Below are positions 19,031 through 28,307 of a DNA stretch of 64,000 nt, in pieces (within the stretch, counting starts at the first letter, position 1; the number at the start of each line of letters is the position of its first letter). Origin of the DNA: SIG435 sp045530725 (lineage in GTDB: Bacteria; Bacillota; Clostridia; UMGS1810). The notes under the pieces are model-generated. The model had not been told where the DNA came from. It ran no database searches and saw only the letters and a list, made by a program, of their open reading frames with translations. The stretch is from positions 62,001 through 126,000 of the forward strand of contig JAZSCT010000028.1 in the NCBI GenBank assembly GCA_045530725.1. The letters run 5' to 3'. A program made the translations under genes and the position numbers.

Positions 19031-20148
19031 ATTTTATCTTTCTCCGATTTGTAAGCCTGATTATAAATTTTTAATATTTTTTCAACTATTGCATTGCTAT
19101 CAAATAGATTATCCGCTATAACTAAACTATTATCGAATCTTGTAGTATTTTTTAATTCTTTTTGTATTATATCCACCCATTCTTCATCATCGGAATCAAG
19201 AGAAACATATTTTATCTTTCCCTCAAAATCAACCTGTCTGGTAATTGTATCTGATACAATACAAGGAATATTTGATGCTTGTGCCTCCACCAAAGTAACA
19301 GGCAGACCTTCATATAATGAGGGCATAACAAGCACATCAAAAGCCGAATAAAACCTAAAACAATCTTTTCTCACTCCTGCGAATACAACCGCATTTTCTA
19401 GGTTATGCACAGTTACTCTTTCTTCAATCTGTTCCCTTAAATCACCATCTCCTACCAACAGCAATCTGGATTCCTTATCTTTTTTATGGAAAGCTGAAAA
19501 TATATCGATCATTTTCATATGATTCTTTGGGTGTGAAAACCTACCCACACAACCTAAAACCACAGATGAATTGCTTATCCCAAATTCTCTCCTTATTTCT
19601 GCACGGTTTCCCTCGTCATAAATGAACAATTTAGAATCCACTGCATTAGAAAACATCTCCACACCAGAAGTCGTACCAAACATCCACTCTGATGCTTCTT
19701 TGGAGCAAGCGATTTTTTTATTACAATATCTATTAATTGTTACCTTATTAATTTTATGAAAAATTTTATGTATACAAGCAAATTTACCCATTATATTTGA
19801 ACTATGAGCATGTAATATTCTCAATTCAACACTATGTTTTTTTGCAATCCGCAATGGTTCAACATTAGTAAGCGAACTTGTATGCATGTGGACTATCTTA
19901 TATTCATCATGCTCGCTAAAAAAATCTTTTAACCTCTTAATATATTTTGAATATCCTTCTCTTCTTGAAGAAATACAGTAAATATGTCCCCCCATTTTTT
20001 TGATTTCATCACTAAAATAAGGATCTTCTTTCTCCACTAAAAAGTCAAATTGAATTTTGGTACGGTCTACCTTTCTATACATAGCCATAATAAATGTTTG
20101 TATCCCACCCAATCCCATTATAGCTACACAATGCAATACTCTTATCAT
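19027..20148 (-). CDS. glycosyltransferase family 4 (GT-B)
   Basis: 373 aa. The N-terminus MIRVLHCVAIMGLGGIQTFI carries the GGIQ acceptor-side motif of GT4 enzymes. The C-terminal half has VLGCVGRFSHPKNH, RLLLVGDGDLREQIEE, DVLVMPSLYEGLPVTLVEAQ (the E-x7-E donor motif) and a final NIPCIVSD. It transfers a sugar from a nucleotide donor to the growing lipid-linked repeat at the cytoplasmic face. Sugar and linkage are unknown. The ribosome site (aagagataag) is weak. A 106-bp gap with a possible TATAAT box separates it from the upstream gene, so an internal promoter is possible. Confidence 0.88.
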   Translation of the reverse strand: MIRVLHCVAIMGLGGIQTFIMAMYRKVDRTKIQFDFLVEKEDPYFSDEIKKMGGHIYCISSRREGYSKYIKRLKDFFSEHDEYKIVHMHTSSLTNVEPLRIAKKHSVELRILHAHSSNIMGKFACIHKIFHKINKVTINRYCNKKIACSKEASEWMFGTTSGVEMFSNAVDSKLFIYDEGNRAEIRREFGISNSSVVLGCVGRFSHPKNHMKMIDIFSAFHKKDKESRLLLVGDGDLREQIEERVTVHNLENAVVFAGVRKDCFRFYSAFDVLVMPSLYEGLPVTLVEAQASNIPCIVSDTITRQVDFEGKIKYVSLDSDDEEWVDIIQKELKNTTRFDNSLVIADNLFDSNAIVEKILKIYNQAYKSEKDKI

Positions 20149-20254
20149 ACTTATCTCTTATAATTAACCCTCTTCCTAAACAGAGCAGGTTTATTACATC
20201 TCCTTTTTCGCATAATATTATATAAAATTCCTTTAAATATGTAATAAAATTATA

Positions 20255-21394
20255 TCATTCTAATTCAGTTTTTACCTTACCAAAATACTTATTTCTTCTC
20301 TCATCCAGCACATCACTTTTATATTTTTTTGCTTCTTCAAAATTTCTTTTTGCATAATATGTAAGATCTTTTTTCACAATTTCAGAGATACATTTCACAA
20401 TAGATGATACACTTTTTCGTTTAAAAATACATTCAGCATCAACCAATTCAGGAATCCCTGCGGTTTTTGCTCCCAGACAAACACACCCTCTGCTCATCGC
20501 TTCAATCATTGCTCGCGGAAGCCCCTCCTGAAGGCTTGGCTGGATATAAATATCTGATTTGTCAAGATGTTCAAAAACTTCTTCCAGAGTTAGGAGCCCG
20601 GTAAAAAACACATTATCTAACACCCCACAATTTTCAGCAATCTTCCTGAGATATGTTTGATCTCCGCCACCTACTATATAATATGTAACATTTATTCCGT
20701 GTTCTTTTAGTTTAGGAATGGCTTTAATAACATATTCGTGCCCTTTATATCTTACATCTACTGCAGCACTTGTCATAAGTGATATGTTGTTTTTATCCAT
20801 TTTTAATATTTTTTCTACTCTCTTATCAAACACCTCATCTGATACATCAGTTATTTTTACATTTGAAGCAGAAACTGTTTCATTCTTGCATGGGTATCTT
20901 TTTTGCAGGAACTTTTCTGTTACATACAGCCCATAATCAGCATTTTTGACCACTCTCTTCATCTTTAAATACATATATGGCGCTATAATCTTTCCTGCTA
21001 TTCCATGATTCCAATATGCATCCCATGCGCACCCCATAAGTTCAGAGAAAAATGGTTTGCGAAGCTTTTTTGCGCAATCAAACAATCTGTAGGCGATAAT
21101 ACATGGAACTCTGCCAACTACCAGATCGCACTCTTCCATATTTTGAATAATCCTCTTATCCTCCATGTGCAATAATGGTTTGAGAAGACCTCCCATATTT
21201 ACCACTTTTTCAATCAGCTCAGTTACATCACACATTTTCTCCGGCACTTCAGATACTGTTTTTACTCGCGTGCATAATATTACCTTCCCAAATTTGTTAT
21301 AATATCTTTTCAGTACCATTCCGAAAACGTTTGACAAATATAATTTCTCATCATATCGCAACACTACAACATCTGTTCCGATCATTATTTTCAT
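20255..21394 (-). CDS. glycosyltransferase family 4 (GT-B)
   Basis: 379 aa. The C-terminal donor domain is clear: VTYYIVGGGDQTYLRKIAEN, NVFFTGLLTLEEVFEHLDKS, DIYIQPSLQEGLPRAMIEAM and GCVCLGAKTAGIPELV. The N-terminal acceptor domain is less typical and starts MKIMIGTDVVVLRYDEKLYL. It would add one sugar of the repeat unit; donor and linkage cannot be told. The ATG follows caggagataagg and overlaps the stop of the acyltransferase gene by 4 bp (ATGA), showing translational coupling. Confidence 0.88.
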   Translation of the reverse strand: MKIMIGTDVVVLRYDEKLYLSNVFGMVLKRYYNKFGKVILCTRVKTVSEVPEKMCDVTELIEKVVNMGGLLKPLLHMEDKRIIQNMEECDLVVGRVPCIIAYRLFDCAKKLRKPFFSELMGCAWDAYWNHGIAGKIIAPYMYLKMKRVVKNADYGLYVTEKFLQKRYPCKNETVSASNVKITDVSDEVFDKRVEKILKMDKNNISLMTSAAVDVRYKGHEYVIKAIPKLKEHGINVTYYIVGGGDQTYLRKIAENCGVLDNVFFTGLLTLEEVFEHLDKSDIYIQPSLQEGLPRAMIEAMSRGCVCLGAKTAGIPELVDAECIFKRKSVSSIVKCISEIVKKDLTYYAKRNFEEAKKYKSDVLDERRNKYFGKVKTELE

Positions 21395-21954
21395 AATACC
21401 TTATCTCCTGTTTTCAAATTTCTCATCGAAATTTTCTTTTCACATACAGCAATCGTATTATTTGGAATATTTCCCTTGATAAGACTTGACGCTCCTATTA
21501 CAGAATTGTTTCCAATTGTTGTTCCCCTCAAAATAACACTATTTATAGCAATCCATACATTTTCCCCTATAAAAATAGGCGAAGTTTTATACTCTCTTCT
21601 TTTAAATCCGTCATAATCAACCTTGTGATCATGATCATAAATATATACATTCGGTGCTATATTTACACCTTGTTTTATAACAATAGAATCATGGGAAATT
21701 ATCCTTGAATTTCCTCCAATTCCAACATTACCCTCTATGATAATCTCTCCGCCATTTAGGGCTGAAATATGTGAACCGCTTTCTATTACTACGTTGTCAC
21801 CTATACTGATTCTTCCTGATTTTCTTGCAGATATAACACAATGCGGCATAACGCGAACACCTTTTCCTATTCTGCATCCTTTATTAAACATAATCATTCT
21901 TACTCTCAATAACGCTCCTCTTATAAGAGCAAATACATTTTTAGCAATACGCAT
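21391..21954 (-). CDS. hexapeptide-repeat acyltransferase (left-handed beta-helix)
   Basis: 187 aa from the ATG at 21954. Hexapeptide repeats run through most of the protein (KGVRVMPHCVISARKSGRIS, IGDNVVIESGSHIS, VGIGGNSRIISHDSIVIKQG). The catalytic histidine region IYDHDHKVDYD and the VWIAINSVILRGTTIG close are typical of maltose/galactoside O-acetyltransferase-like enzymes in capsule loci. It would acetylate a sugar using acetyl-CoA. The ATG overlaps the stop of the upstream gene (TAATG) and aggtgg lies eight bases before it; the frame also allows a GTG at 21966 inside the upstream gene. Confidence 0.87.
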   Translation of the reverse strand: MRIAKNVFALIRGALLRVRMIMFNKGCRIGKGVRVMPHCVISARKSGRISIGDNVVIESGSHISALNGGEIIIEGNVGIGGNSRIISHDSIVIKQGVNIAPNVYIYDHDHKVDYDGFKRREYKTSPIFIGENVWIAINSVILRGTTIGNNSVIGASSLIKGNIPNNTIAVCEKKISMRNLKTGDKVL

Positions 21955-22859
21955 TATGCATTCCACCTTTTACTTGACAATTCAAATAATCTCCCCAATT
22001 CAAAGTCAAACTCATCCGGATCAAACTTGATATATCCTGTCCACGGATAAAATGTGATTTCTCCAAAATACACTCTGCCGTTTAGCCAATAGAGATCAAC
22101 TCTCGCACAAGGAAAATCCTCTGAAAGTTTTTTTGCAATCTCTTTCATTTGTTCAAAACCATCAGGTATTGGAATATTATCAGGCTGTTTATCACAATCT
22201 GTACCTACATCAACATATTTCCATTCTGATGTATATATAGCTCGCTTGTGACCTACAAATCTATCACAATCAAATACCACATATTCCGGATTTCCACTAA
22301 AGCACAAAAACTTATAATCATTAATCCCCTCAAACGGATTTGTTTCATCCTCAAGATACTCTTCAATGATTATTTTGGGAACGATATTTTTGTAAGCCCA
22401 TTCTCTACCAAGAATATAGCAAGGTCTCTTCACCCATCTGTTAAGTTCCTGTATCGTTTTTTCAACATCTAATTCCGACTTATTCTTACAAATTATATTT
22501 GTACCGCTTCCGTTAGTAGTTTTGATCACAAACCTTTCGGGCAGTTTGTCAAAATTAATATCTTCTGCTCTGTCATACACGCCATATAGTTTGCAGGCAA
22601 TATCGGATAGTCCCTTTCTTTCAAGGTATTCTCTGACACGATATTTATCAGCACAAATTGTCATATCATCAGTTCGGTAATTAAGCTTATACCATTGAAG
22701 TTTTTCAGTATATCTTTCAGGAGTATTTAAATTTGGAAAAAAACCCATTTTTATTCTGTATTGAAGTTTTATCATTTGTTTATCAGGAATAAATCTTAAA
22801 AAACTCATTATACTATGCCTTAACGAAGCACTTTTAAATAATTTTTTATATCCGTTCAT
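21954..22859 (-). CDS. TupA-like ATP-grasp protein
   Basis: 301 aa. The pattern IRYRIKMGF-like start, LNTPERYTEKLQWYKLNYR, ADKYRVREYLERKG, FVIKTTNGSGTNIICKNKS and IEEYLEDETN, closing with RVDLYWLNGRVYFGEITFYP, fits the TupA-like ATP-grasp family, named from teichuronopeptide synthesis in alkaliphilic Bacillus. ATP-grasp enzymes join a carboxylate to an amine using ATP, so an amino acid or peptide decoration of the polymer is possible. In capsule loci these proteins are widespread but rarely tested. It overlaps the glycosyltransferase gene upstream by 14 bp and the acyltransferase start by 1 bp. Confidence 0.8.
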   Translation of the reverse strand: MNGYKKLFKSASLRHSIMSFLRFIPDKQMIKLQYRIKMGFFPNLNTPERYTEKLQWYKLNYRTDDMTICADKYRVREYLERKGLSDIACKLYGVYDRAEDINFDKLPERFVIKTTNGSGTNIICKNKSELDVEKTIQELNRWVKRPCYILGREWAYKNIVPKIIIEEYLEDETNPFEGINDYKFLCFSGNPEYVVFDCDRFVGHKRAIYTSEWKYVDVGTDCDKQPDNIPIPDGFEQMKEIAKKLSEDFPCARVDLYWLNGRVYFGEITFYPWTGYIKFDPDEFDFELGRLFELSSKRWNA

Positions 22860-23952
22860 TTTCTTCTCCTAATAATCCTACTTCATTTAAATATTTATCA
22901 ATTACTATTTGCCTGTCAAAAAGTCTTTCCATTCGTTCTCTCCCTTTAAGTCCCATGTTCTTTTTTTCTTCAAAAGAGAGATTTATAAATTTTTCAACTT
23001 TTGCAATCAGGTCATCGGCATTCCCTTTTTCAAATAAGTATCCTGTAACTCCATCGTCAATGACCTGTTCTGTACCAGGAATATTTGAACCTATGCATAC
23101 TCTTCCTGTAGCAGCAGATTCAAGAAGTACATTCGGTACACCTTCACCACCTATAGATGGAAGAATAGTACAATGGCATATTTCTATCCATTCGGAAATG
23201 TTGTTTTGAAAACCCAAATAATTAATTATCTTTTGGTTATGATATTCATCGATTATATGACTATATTTTTCATCATCTATAAAGCCTGCTATATAAAACT
23301 CAGTTTGGGGATATATTCCTTTTATATGCTTTGCACACTCAAGGTATTGTTCGATTCCTTTTATCCCCATTACTCTTCCTATAAAAATAAACCGAATTAT
23401 TTTGTCTTCAGGATATTCAATCAAACAGTGCTCTTCAAGATTGACTCCGGACCCAGGCAACAGTTCGTAATTTTCCTTAATCATTTTATTTCTTTTGAAA
23501 TACCCCAGATCTCCTTTGTTTTGAAAAAAAACTTTGTATGTATTTTTTATCGATATTTTGTATAAAAATTTACTGATATAATTTGTCAGACTTGGCTTAA
23601 TGAACGTTCCGCCAGTACCGGTTATATTCGCCACCTGCTTATATTGCAATGAATTTGCAGCAATTGCGCCGTAAATATTTGGTTTTATAGTGTACGAAAA
23701 TATAATATCGGGATTTATTTCTTTCATTATTTTTTTGTAATCAGAAATTATCTTAAGATCCTTCAATGGATTTGTTCCGTGACGTTCTATAGGTGTATCT
23801 ATCATCTTGCATCCCAGATTTTCAAAATAAGTATTTTTATCATCATTGGGTGCGGAAATATAAACCTCATGATCTTTGACAAGACAATTTATAAGTTCTT
23901 TCCTGAATGCGAATAGAGTTATAAAATGATTTGACAAAAAAAGTATTTTCAT
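22846..23952 (-). CDS. glycosyltransferase family 4, PglA/CapM-like
   Basis: 368 aa. N-terminal MKILFLSNHFITLFAFRKEL, then FSYTIKPNIYGAIAA and VANITGTGGTF are characteristic of the PglA/CapM branch, which adds the second sugar onto an undecaprenyl-diphosphate-linked amino sugar. The C-terminal donor motif is HCTILPSIGGEGVPNVLLES. It is preceded by a PglC-like sugar transferase (4-bp overlap) and a PglD-like acetyltransferase, the same partners as in bacillosamine-type pathways. The role in adding the second sugar is inferred from these neighbours. Confidence 0.85.
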   Translation of the reverse strand: MKILFLSNHFITLFAFRKELINCLVKDHEVYISAPNDDKNTYFENLGCKMIDTPIERHGTNPLKDLKIISDYKKIMKEINPDIIFSYTIKPNIYGAIAANSLQYKQVANITGTGGTFIKPSLTNYISKFLYKISIKNTYKVFFQNKGDLGYFKRNKMIKENYELLPGSGVNLEEHCLIEYPEDKIIRFIFIGRVMGIKGIEQYLECAKHIKGIYPQTEFYIAGFIDDEKYSHIIDEYHNQKIINYLGFQNNISEWIEICHCTILPSIGGEGVPNVLLESAATGRVCIGSNIPGTEQVIDDGVTGYLFEKGNADDLIAKVEKFINLSFEEKKNMGLKGRERMERLFDRQIVIDKYLNEVGLLGEENERI

Positions 23953-24575
23953 AATGAAACCTCTTCTTCCTTTTCCTTCTCTATCTCACCTGTGCCGCCT
24001 TCTACCACACCATCACTCTTAAGAACGCTGAATATAGTACCGAAAAAGCACTTAACATCAAACCAGAAACTTAATTTCTCTACGTATTCACCGTCAAGTC
24101 TTGCCTTTACGTCGATAGGAAGTTCATCACGACCATTAATCTGTGCCCACCCTGTGAGACCGGGTTTGATGTCATTTGCTCCGTATTTGTCTCTTTCTGC
24201 AATAAGATCATCCTGATTCCAGAGTGCAGGGCGAGGACCTATTATAGACATCTGTCCTACAAAGATATTAAATATCTGCGGAAGCTCGTCCAGAGAAAGT
24301 TTTCTTAATACTGCTCCCACCTTAGTAATATGGCTTGTAGCATTGCCGAGCATATGTGTAGGCATATCTTTTGGTGTATCTGTTCTCATAGAACGAAACT
24401 TAAGAATATTAAAATGTTTTTTATGTACGCCAACTCTTTTTTGCTTAAAAAGTACAGGCCCTTTTGAATCAATCTTGATTAAAAGGGCAATAATAACCAT
24501 AGGTATAGCAAGGACAACTATCCCGCAAAAAGACAACACTATGTCTAAAAATCTTTTAAAAAATCCTTTATACAT
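23949..24575 (-). CDS. initiating sugar-1-phosphate transferase (PglC/bacterial sugar transferase family)
   Basis: 208 aa, the short monotopic type. One N-terminal hydrophobic re-entrant helix (LDIVLSFCGIVVLAIPMVII), followed by DSKGPVLFKQKRVGVHKKHF, FKFRSMRTDTP-like text (ILKFRSMRTD), KLSLDELPQIFNI, MSIIGPRPA and GLTGWAQINGRD, all hallmark motifs. It transfers a sugar phosphate, probably an N-acetylated amino sugar, to undecaprenyl phosphate and so starts repeat-unit synthesis. The ATG is preceded by ggggggattatt. Confidence 0.93.
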   Translation of the reverse strand: MYKGFFKRFLDIVLSFCGIVVLAIPMVIIALLIKIDSKGPVLFKQKRVGVHKKHFNILKFRSMRTDTPKDMPTHMLGNATSHITKVGAVLRKLSLDELPQIFNIFVGQMSIIGPRPALWNQDDLIAERDKYGANDIKPGLTGWAQINGRDELPIDVKARLDGEYVEKLSFWFDVKCFFGTIFSVLKSDGVVEGGTGEIEKEKEEEVSL

Positions 24576-24589
24576 AATAATCCCCCCAT

Positions 24590-25114
24590 TTATTTTTTAA
24601 AAATAACCTCGCCATACATCACCTTTGTACCGCAAGGAACATATGCATCTGCACCAACAACAGCATTACAATCTATCTGACAAAAATCTTCTATCAATGC
24701 ATTATGATTAACCACGCTCCCTGCACAGACTAAACATCCTGTACCAAGAGTGGAGTTTGAATGAACAACTGCCATTGGCTCAATCACACATCCCACACCC
24801 AGATTTGCAGATTGAGATACATAAGCCTTTGGATGTATAAGTGTGGGGATTTCATAGCCACTATCCTTAAGTAATAAACTCGCTTTTTTTCTTAATTCCG
24901 GATTACCAATTGCTACAATCCCATATCTGTATTTCTTACGGAGTTCCGGTATCATTTCAGTAGTTGCCACTACATCATCTCTTTTGCAAAAATCATCCAC
25001 AAAGGAGATTTCATTGTACTTGTTCAGAGATTCAGAAACCTCTTTCACAACATATCCATACATTCCCGCTCCGATTATCAACAGGTTTTCCTTGCAATCA
25101 ATACTTTTCATCAT
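24590..25114 (-). CDS. PglD/NeuD-family sugar O- or N-acetyltransferase
   Basis: 174 aa. A Rossmann-like N-terminal part (LLIIGAGMYGYVVKEVSES) is followed by a left-handed beta-helix (IHPKAYVSQSANLGVGCVIE, VVHSNSTLGTGCLVCAGSVV, NHNALIEDFCQIDCNAVVG), the PglD/NeuD/VioB arrangement. PglD acetylates the 4-amino group of a UDP-sugar on the way to di-N-acetylbacillosamine. Dehydratase and aminotransferase partners (PglF, PglE) are absent from this window. The ATG lies 4 bp after the helicase stop, so the two genes should be cotranscribed. Confidence 0.85.
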   Translation of the reverse strand: MMKSIDCKENLLIIGAGMYGYVVKEVSESLNKYNEISFVDDFCKRDDVVATTEMIPELRKKYRYGIVAIGNPELRKKASLLLKDSGYEIPTLIHPKAYVSQSANLGVGCVIEPMAVVHSNSTLGTGCLVCAGSVVNHNALIEDFCQIDCNAVVGADAYVPCGTKVMYGEVIFKK

Positions 25115-25117
25115 CCG

Positions 25118-28036
25118 TCACGCCACCGTTTCGTCTGCATTTACCAACCACTTAACACCCAGTTTTTTCAGTCTTTCAATCTTATCAACAGGCAAATGTC
25201 CGTTTTTGTATTTTTTGTACTGAGTTCTCAGCCATTCATATAAATCCGTCCCGGATGAAGCGATATATTTCTTGGGAATATTTGTGTGTCCGTTTTTCTG
25301 ATAATAATCTCTAAGTGCATCATATGTTTCTTCCCAGAATTCTTCCCTTATGTCCCAAACCATTCCTATTTTTTCAAGAAGTTGCTTTCTTTCCGAACTA
25401 AGATCGCCTTTTTTGTATGCGGTTCTTTGATTGGATATCCAACTTCCCAATCTGAAGCCTTCCTCTGTTGTGTACATACTGCTTACACGTAAGTTCCCAA
25501 ATGATTTATAATAAGACAGAGCATATCCATAGCCATCTTCCCATCTGTCATTAGTTGTGGTGATGATATTTGCATTGATAAGCCTTTTTGCTTTATCTTC
25601 AGACAGTTTGCCACTCTTATACTGTCTTTTTTGAGCGTCTATCCATTGTGAAACTCTCTTTCCGTCAGGAAGAATATGGTCTTTGTCCGCCTTCTTTTCT
25701 GCCACTAATTCAAAACAAATCTCCCACATTTCTTCCTTTTTGGAATTCCAGCTTATCTTTATGGAGTTTAGTTTCTCAATCTGAATTTTGGTAAGTGATT
25801 TTCCCTTTCTTTTACCAAGATATGTTTGTTTCTGTTCGTTCAGCCACTTTCCAAGCCACACTCCGTCTGTTACATAATCATATGGAATATCAAGTGACAA
25901 GTGCTCTTCATAATAGGCTTTTGCCAGTTGAAATTTTTCGTCCCAGGAATGACACTTTTTGCCGGTAATTCCCATTGATTTCAGTAACTCTTGTTTTTGG
26001 ATATCCAGCGAACTAAACTTCTGCTTTTGTCTCGAGATCCAACTTCCAAGTTCATATCCCGTTTCAGTCACAAATTCACTATTTACATTTAAGTGTCCAT
26101 ATTTTTCATATACATTTCTTGCCTCTGTATATCCATTAACCCACGCTACTTCATATTTTGTATCCCATCTCATACCGATTTTTGATAATTTATCTATTCT
26201 TTCGCTATTGAGCATCTCTGTTTCCGGTGTTTTTCTGCGCATTCTTCGTATTTTGTCAATCCAGAATCCAAGTCGTATTCCATCAGAAGCCACATATTCA
26301 TATGGCACTTCAAGGTGTCCGTACTGCCTAAAATATCTCTCCGCTGCAGAAAAATTCTTGTCCCACACATAGTCATCGATATCCCATATCATTCCCAGCT
26401 CATCAAGCTGCTTTATCCGTTCTTTAAGCAGATAGACAGACTGTATGCCGTTTTTTCTATAATTTCTTAACTGATATATCCTTTTGCCCAAAGCATATCC
26501 TGAGTCTGTCATATATTCGATATTCATATCCAGATTGCCGTGTTTTTCGCTGTATTGTTTGCACTCTTCGTAGAAATTTTCCCAGGAGGCGTCAAATTTA
26601 CTTTCCCATCGCATGCCAATGAGATTTAATCTCCTTATTTTTTCATCATCCAATGCTCCATAAGTCCTTCCGGAATATACAGCACGTTGTGTGGCAATCC
26701 AGTTTCCAAGTGAATATCCTTCTTTTGTTCTGTAACGCCTTGTAACATTCAGATTTCCATGCTCTTTGAAATATCTTTCTGCCAGGACATACATATCATC
26801 CCATGACAAAGTGAAACTTCTTTCAAGTTCTTCAAATAGTTCTCTGCAGTCACGAATTTCATCTATTATGTCAAACCTGTCATTGACAATATGTTTTTCA
26901 TCTCCTATGTATCTGAAATGAGACATCACAGAAGTCATCTCTTCTTCTATCGCATTTATACTGCTGAGATTTTCAAAATTATTTACAATATCAAAAATAA
27001 TTGTGTCCTTTTTTCCGCTGGCAGACAACGCACGCCCTATTTGTTGTTTGTATATAATCGGGGAGATTGTAGGTCTTAAGAGTATAACCCCGGATACATC
27101 ATCCACATGAATTCCTTCGTTAAGCATATCGATACAATACAGAAGTTTTAAATGTTCACTATTATCATTTTTGAACTTTGCAAAGGCCCTGGAAGTCTCG
27201 GCATTGTTTGAATATGCAACGTATATATGGGGATTTTCATCCACATTTGCAAACCATTTTTCCGATACAGATACCATTTCCTTAAGATGTTTGTAATCAG
27301 AGCAAAAAACTATATATTTTCCGTCTCTATTCTTGATATGCCTGCCAAACACCTCCGGCATCCCGTCTGCCATATCCATAGAGCGTCTTATATCATCAAT
27401 TATCTTTTGTGCTCTTGCACGATTGGAGTTGTATTTTGAGGATTTTAAACGTTGCTCATACTTTCTCAGTTCCTCCTCATATGCATACATAGAAATCACA
27501 TATTTCGGTGGATTCAGAATGCCCCTGACAATCGCTTCGCCAAGCGTCATTTGTGATGCTACATTCCCCTCAAAAAGTTCATCAGCCATATCTCGTTGCT
27601 CATCCAAATAACGAATATTAGTTGCAGACATTCCCAGCAAGGGGACATTTTTGTACAAAGATAAAAGTCTCAAAACTCCCCTTCCCCATTCCATCGCTCC
27701 TGCACGATGAAACTCGTCTAAAATAATATAGGAGGGATTTATTTTTTTGATTTCATCATCGCTCATCAGGGAAAGTTTAGAATATGTGAAAAAAGAAATG
27801 TTTTCCGATGAGAAGTCCTTATAGATTTGTTTTACATTTTCTATCTGGGTCTTAAAGATATAACTGCTTGGGGATATCCAGCATACAATCTTGTCCCTGT
27901 TATCATCACAAAGTTTAAATGCTATAAATGACTTTCCTGTTCCGGTAGGATGAACAATCGCTGCTTTGTTGGTTTTATTCATCATTGTGACAACTTTTTC
28001 ATAAGCAATCTGATTATGTTCAAATAGTTCAATGCT
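25118..28036 (-). CDS. SF2 helicase with about eight helicase-associated (HA) repeats, first gene of capsule operon
   Basis: 972 aa from the GTG at 28036, which follows ggggtgaattt; a TTG at 28060 opens the frame without a ribosome site. The helicase core (~1-395) has Walker A PTGTGKS (residues 31-37), DEFH (108-111), SAT and QQIGRALS, as in UvrB/type III restriction-like SF2 enzymes. From about residue 405 to the end, eight units of roughly 65-70 residues repeat the HA pattern (W-x9-Y-x5-GNLNV ... LGxW ... LGxxW); the sixth is degenerate. HA repeats are thought to bind nucleic acid. It is the promoter-proximal gene of the capsule locus and faces the invertible segment. No nuclease or methylase gene is adjacent. 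Its role in the locus is unknown. Confidence 0.85.
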   Translation of the reverse strand, partial: SIELFEHNQIAYEKVVTMMNKTNKAAIVHPTGTGKSFIAFKLCDDNRDKIVCWISPSSYIFKTQIENVKQIYKDFSSENISFFTYSKLSLMSDDEIKKINPSYIILDEFHRAGAMEWGRGVLRLLSLYKNVPLLGMSATNIRYLDEQRDMADELFEGNVASQMTLGEAIVRGILNPPKYVISMYAYEEELRKYEQRLKSSKYNSNRARAQKIIDDIRRSMDMADGMPEVFGRHIKNRDGKYIVFCSDYKHLKEMVSVSEKWFANVDENPHIYVAYSNNAETSRAFAKFKNDNSEHLKLLYCIDMLNEGIHVDDVSGVILLRPTISPIIYKQQIGRALSASGKKDTIIFDIVNNFENLSSINAIEEEMTSVMSHFRYIGDEKHIVNDRFDIIDEIRDCRELFEELERSFTLSWDDMYVLAERYFKEHGNLNVTRRYRTKEGYSLGNWIATQRAVYSGRTYGALDDEKIRRLNLIGMRWESKFDASWENFYEECKQYSEKHGNLDMNIEYMTDSGYALGKRIYQLRNYRKNGIQSVYLLKERIKQLDELGMIWDIDDYVWDKNFSAAERYFRQYGHLEVPYEYVASDGIRLGFWIDKIRRMRRKTPETEMLNSERIDKLSKIGMRWDTKYEVAWVNGYTEARNVYEKYGHLNVNSEFVTETGYELGSWISRQKQKFSSLDIQKQELLKSMGITGKKCHSWDEKFQLAKAYYEEHLSLDIPYDYVTDGVWLGKWLNEQKQTYLGKRKGKSLTKIQIEKLNSIKISWNSKKEEMWEICFELVAEKKADKDHILPDGKRVSQWIDAQKRQYKSGKLSEDKAKRLINANIITTTNDRWEDGYGYALSYYKSFGNLRVSSMYTTEEGFRLGSWISNQRTAYKKGDLSSERKQLLEKIGMVWDIREEFWEETYDALRDYYQKNGHTNIPKKYIASSGTDLYEWLRTQYKKYKNGHLPVDKIERLKKLGVKWLVNADETVA

Positions 28037-28059
28037 CACAAATTCACCCCACAAAAACA

Positions 28060-28095
28060 AAATAACCTACATAATTACAATTATGTAGGTTATTT
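28060..28095. repeat. left inverted-repeat recombination site of the putative phase switch (IRL)
   Basis: A 17-bp quasi-palindrome arm (28060-28076) and its complement (28079-28095) flank the asymmetric dinucleotide ac. The core acataattacaattatgt (28069-28086, allowing for flank) is the exact reverse complement of the core of the right site. Arms plus an asymmetric centre are the geometry expected of a tyrosine recombinase crossover site. On the minus strand it also forms a hairpin in the helicase leader. Confidence 0.7.
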
Positions 28096-28154
28096 GGGTA
28101 TGCAATATTCTCCACCTTTGTGATTTTTTCAGTTTATTTGTTATCACAGGCACC

Positions 28155-28199
28155 AAAACCAGACCAAAGGATATTTTCTAGTTTCTTTGGTCTGGTTTT
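28155..28199 (+). terminator. plus-strand intrinsic terminator inside the invertible segment
   Basis: A 15-bp perfect stem (28155-28169 with 28185-28199), a 15-nt loop and a T-tail only on the plus strand. No plus-strand gene lies upstream. It sits behind the promoter at 28247 in the same direction, so it would insulate that promoter from read-through in either orientation of the segment. Confidence 0.7.
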
Positions 28200-28246
28200 T
28201 ATGTATATAATCATATTTTTGTATGTTTTATTTGAAATTCGTGTTG

Positions 28247-28275
28247 TTGACTTTTAATTTTAAATATGTTAACAT
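28247..28275 (+). promoter_or_regulatory. promoter inside the invertible segment, now pointing away from the capsule operon
   Basis: TTGACT (28247-28252), 17-bp spacer and TAACAT (28270-28275). In the assembled orientation it fires toward the 3' end of the recombinase gene and meets a terminator within 60 bp. After inversion it would lie about 90 bp upstream of the helicase GTG and read into the capsule operon. Confidence 0.6.
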
Positions 28276-28307
28276 ATTTATGAATAGATAGAATATGATA
28301 GTTTTTT

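Noticed and set aside
28247..28275. A second promoter inside the switch facing the helicase in the present orientation
   Set aside because: Minus-strand candidates such as TTTCAA-17-TATGAT have poor -35 boxes; none is comparable with the plus-strand promoter.
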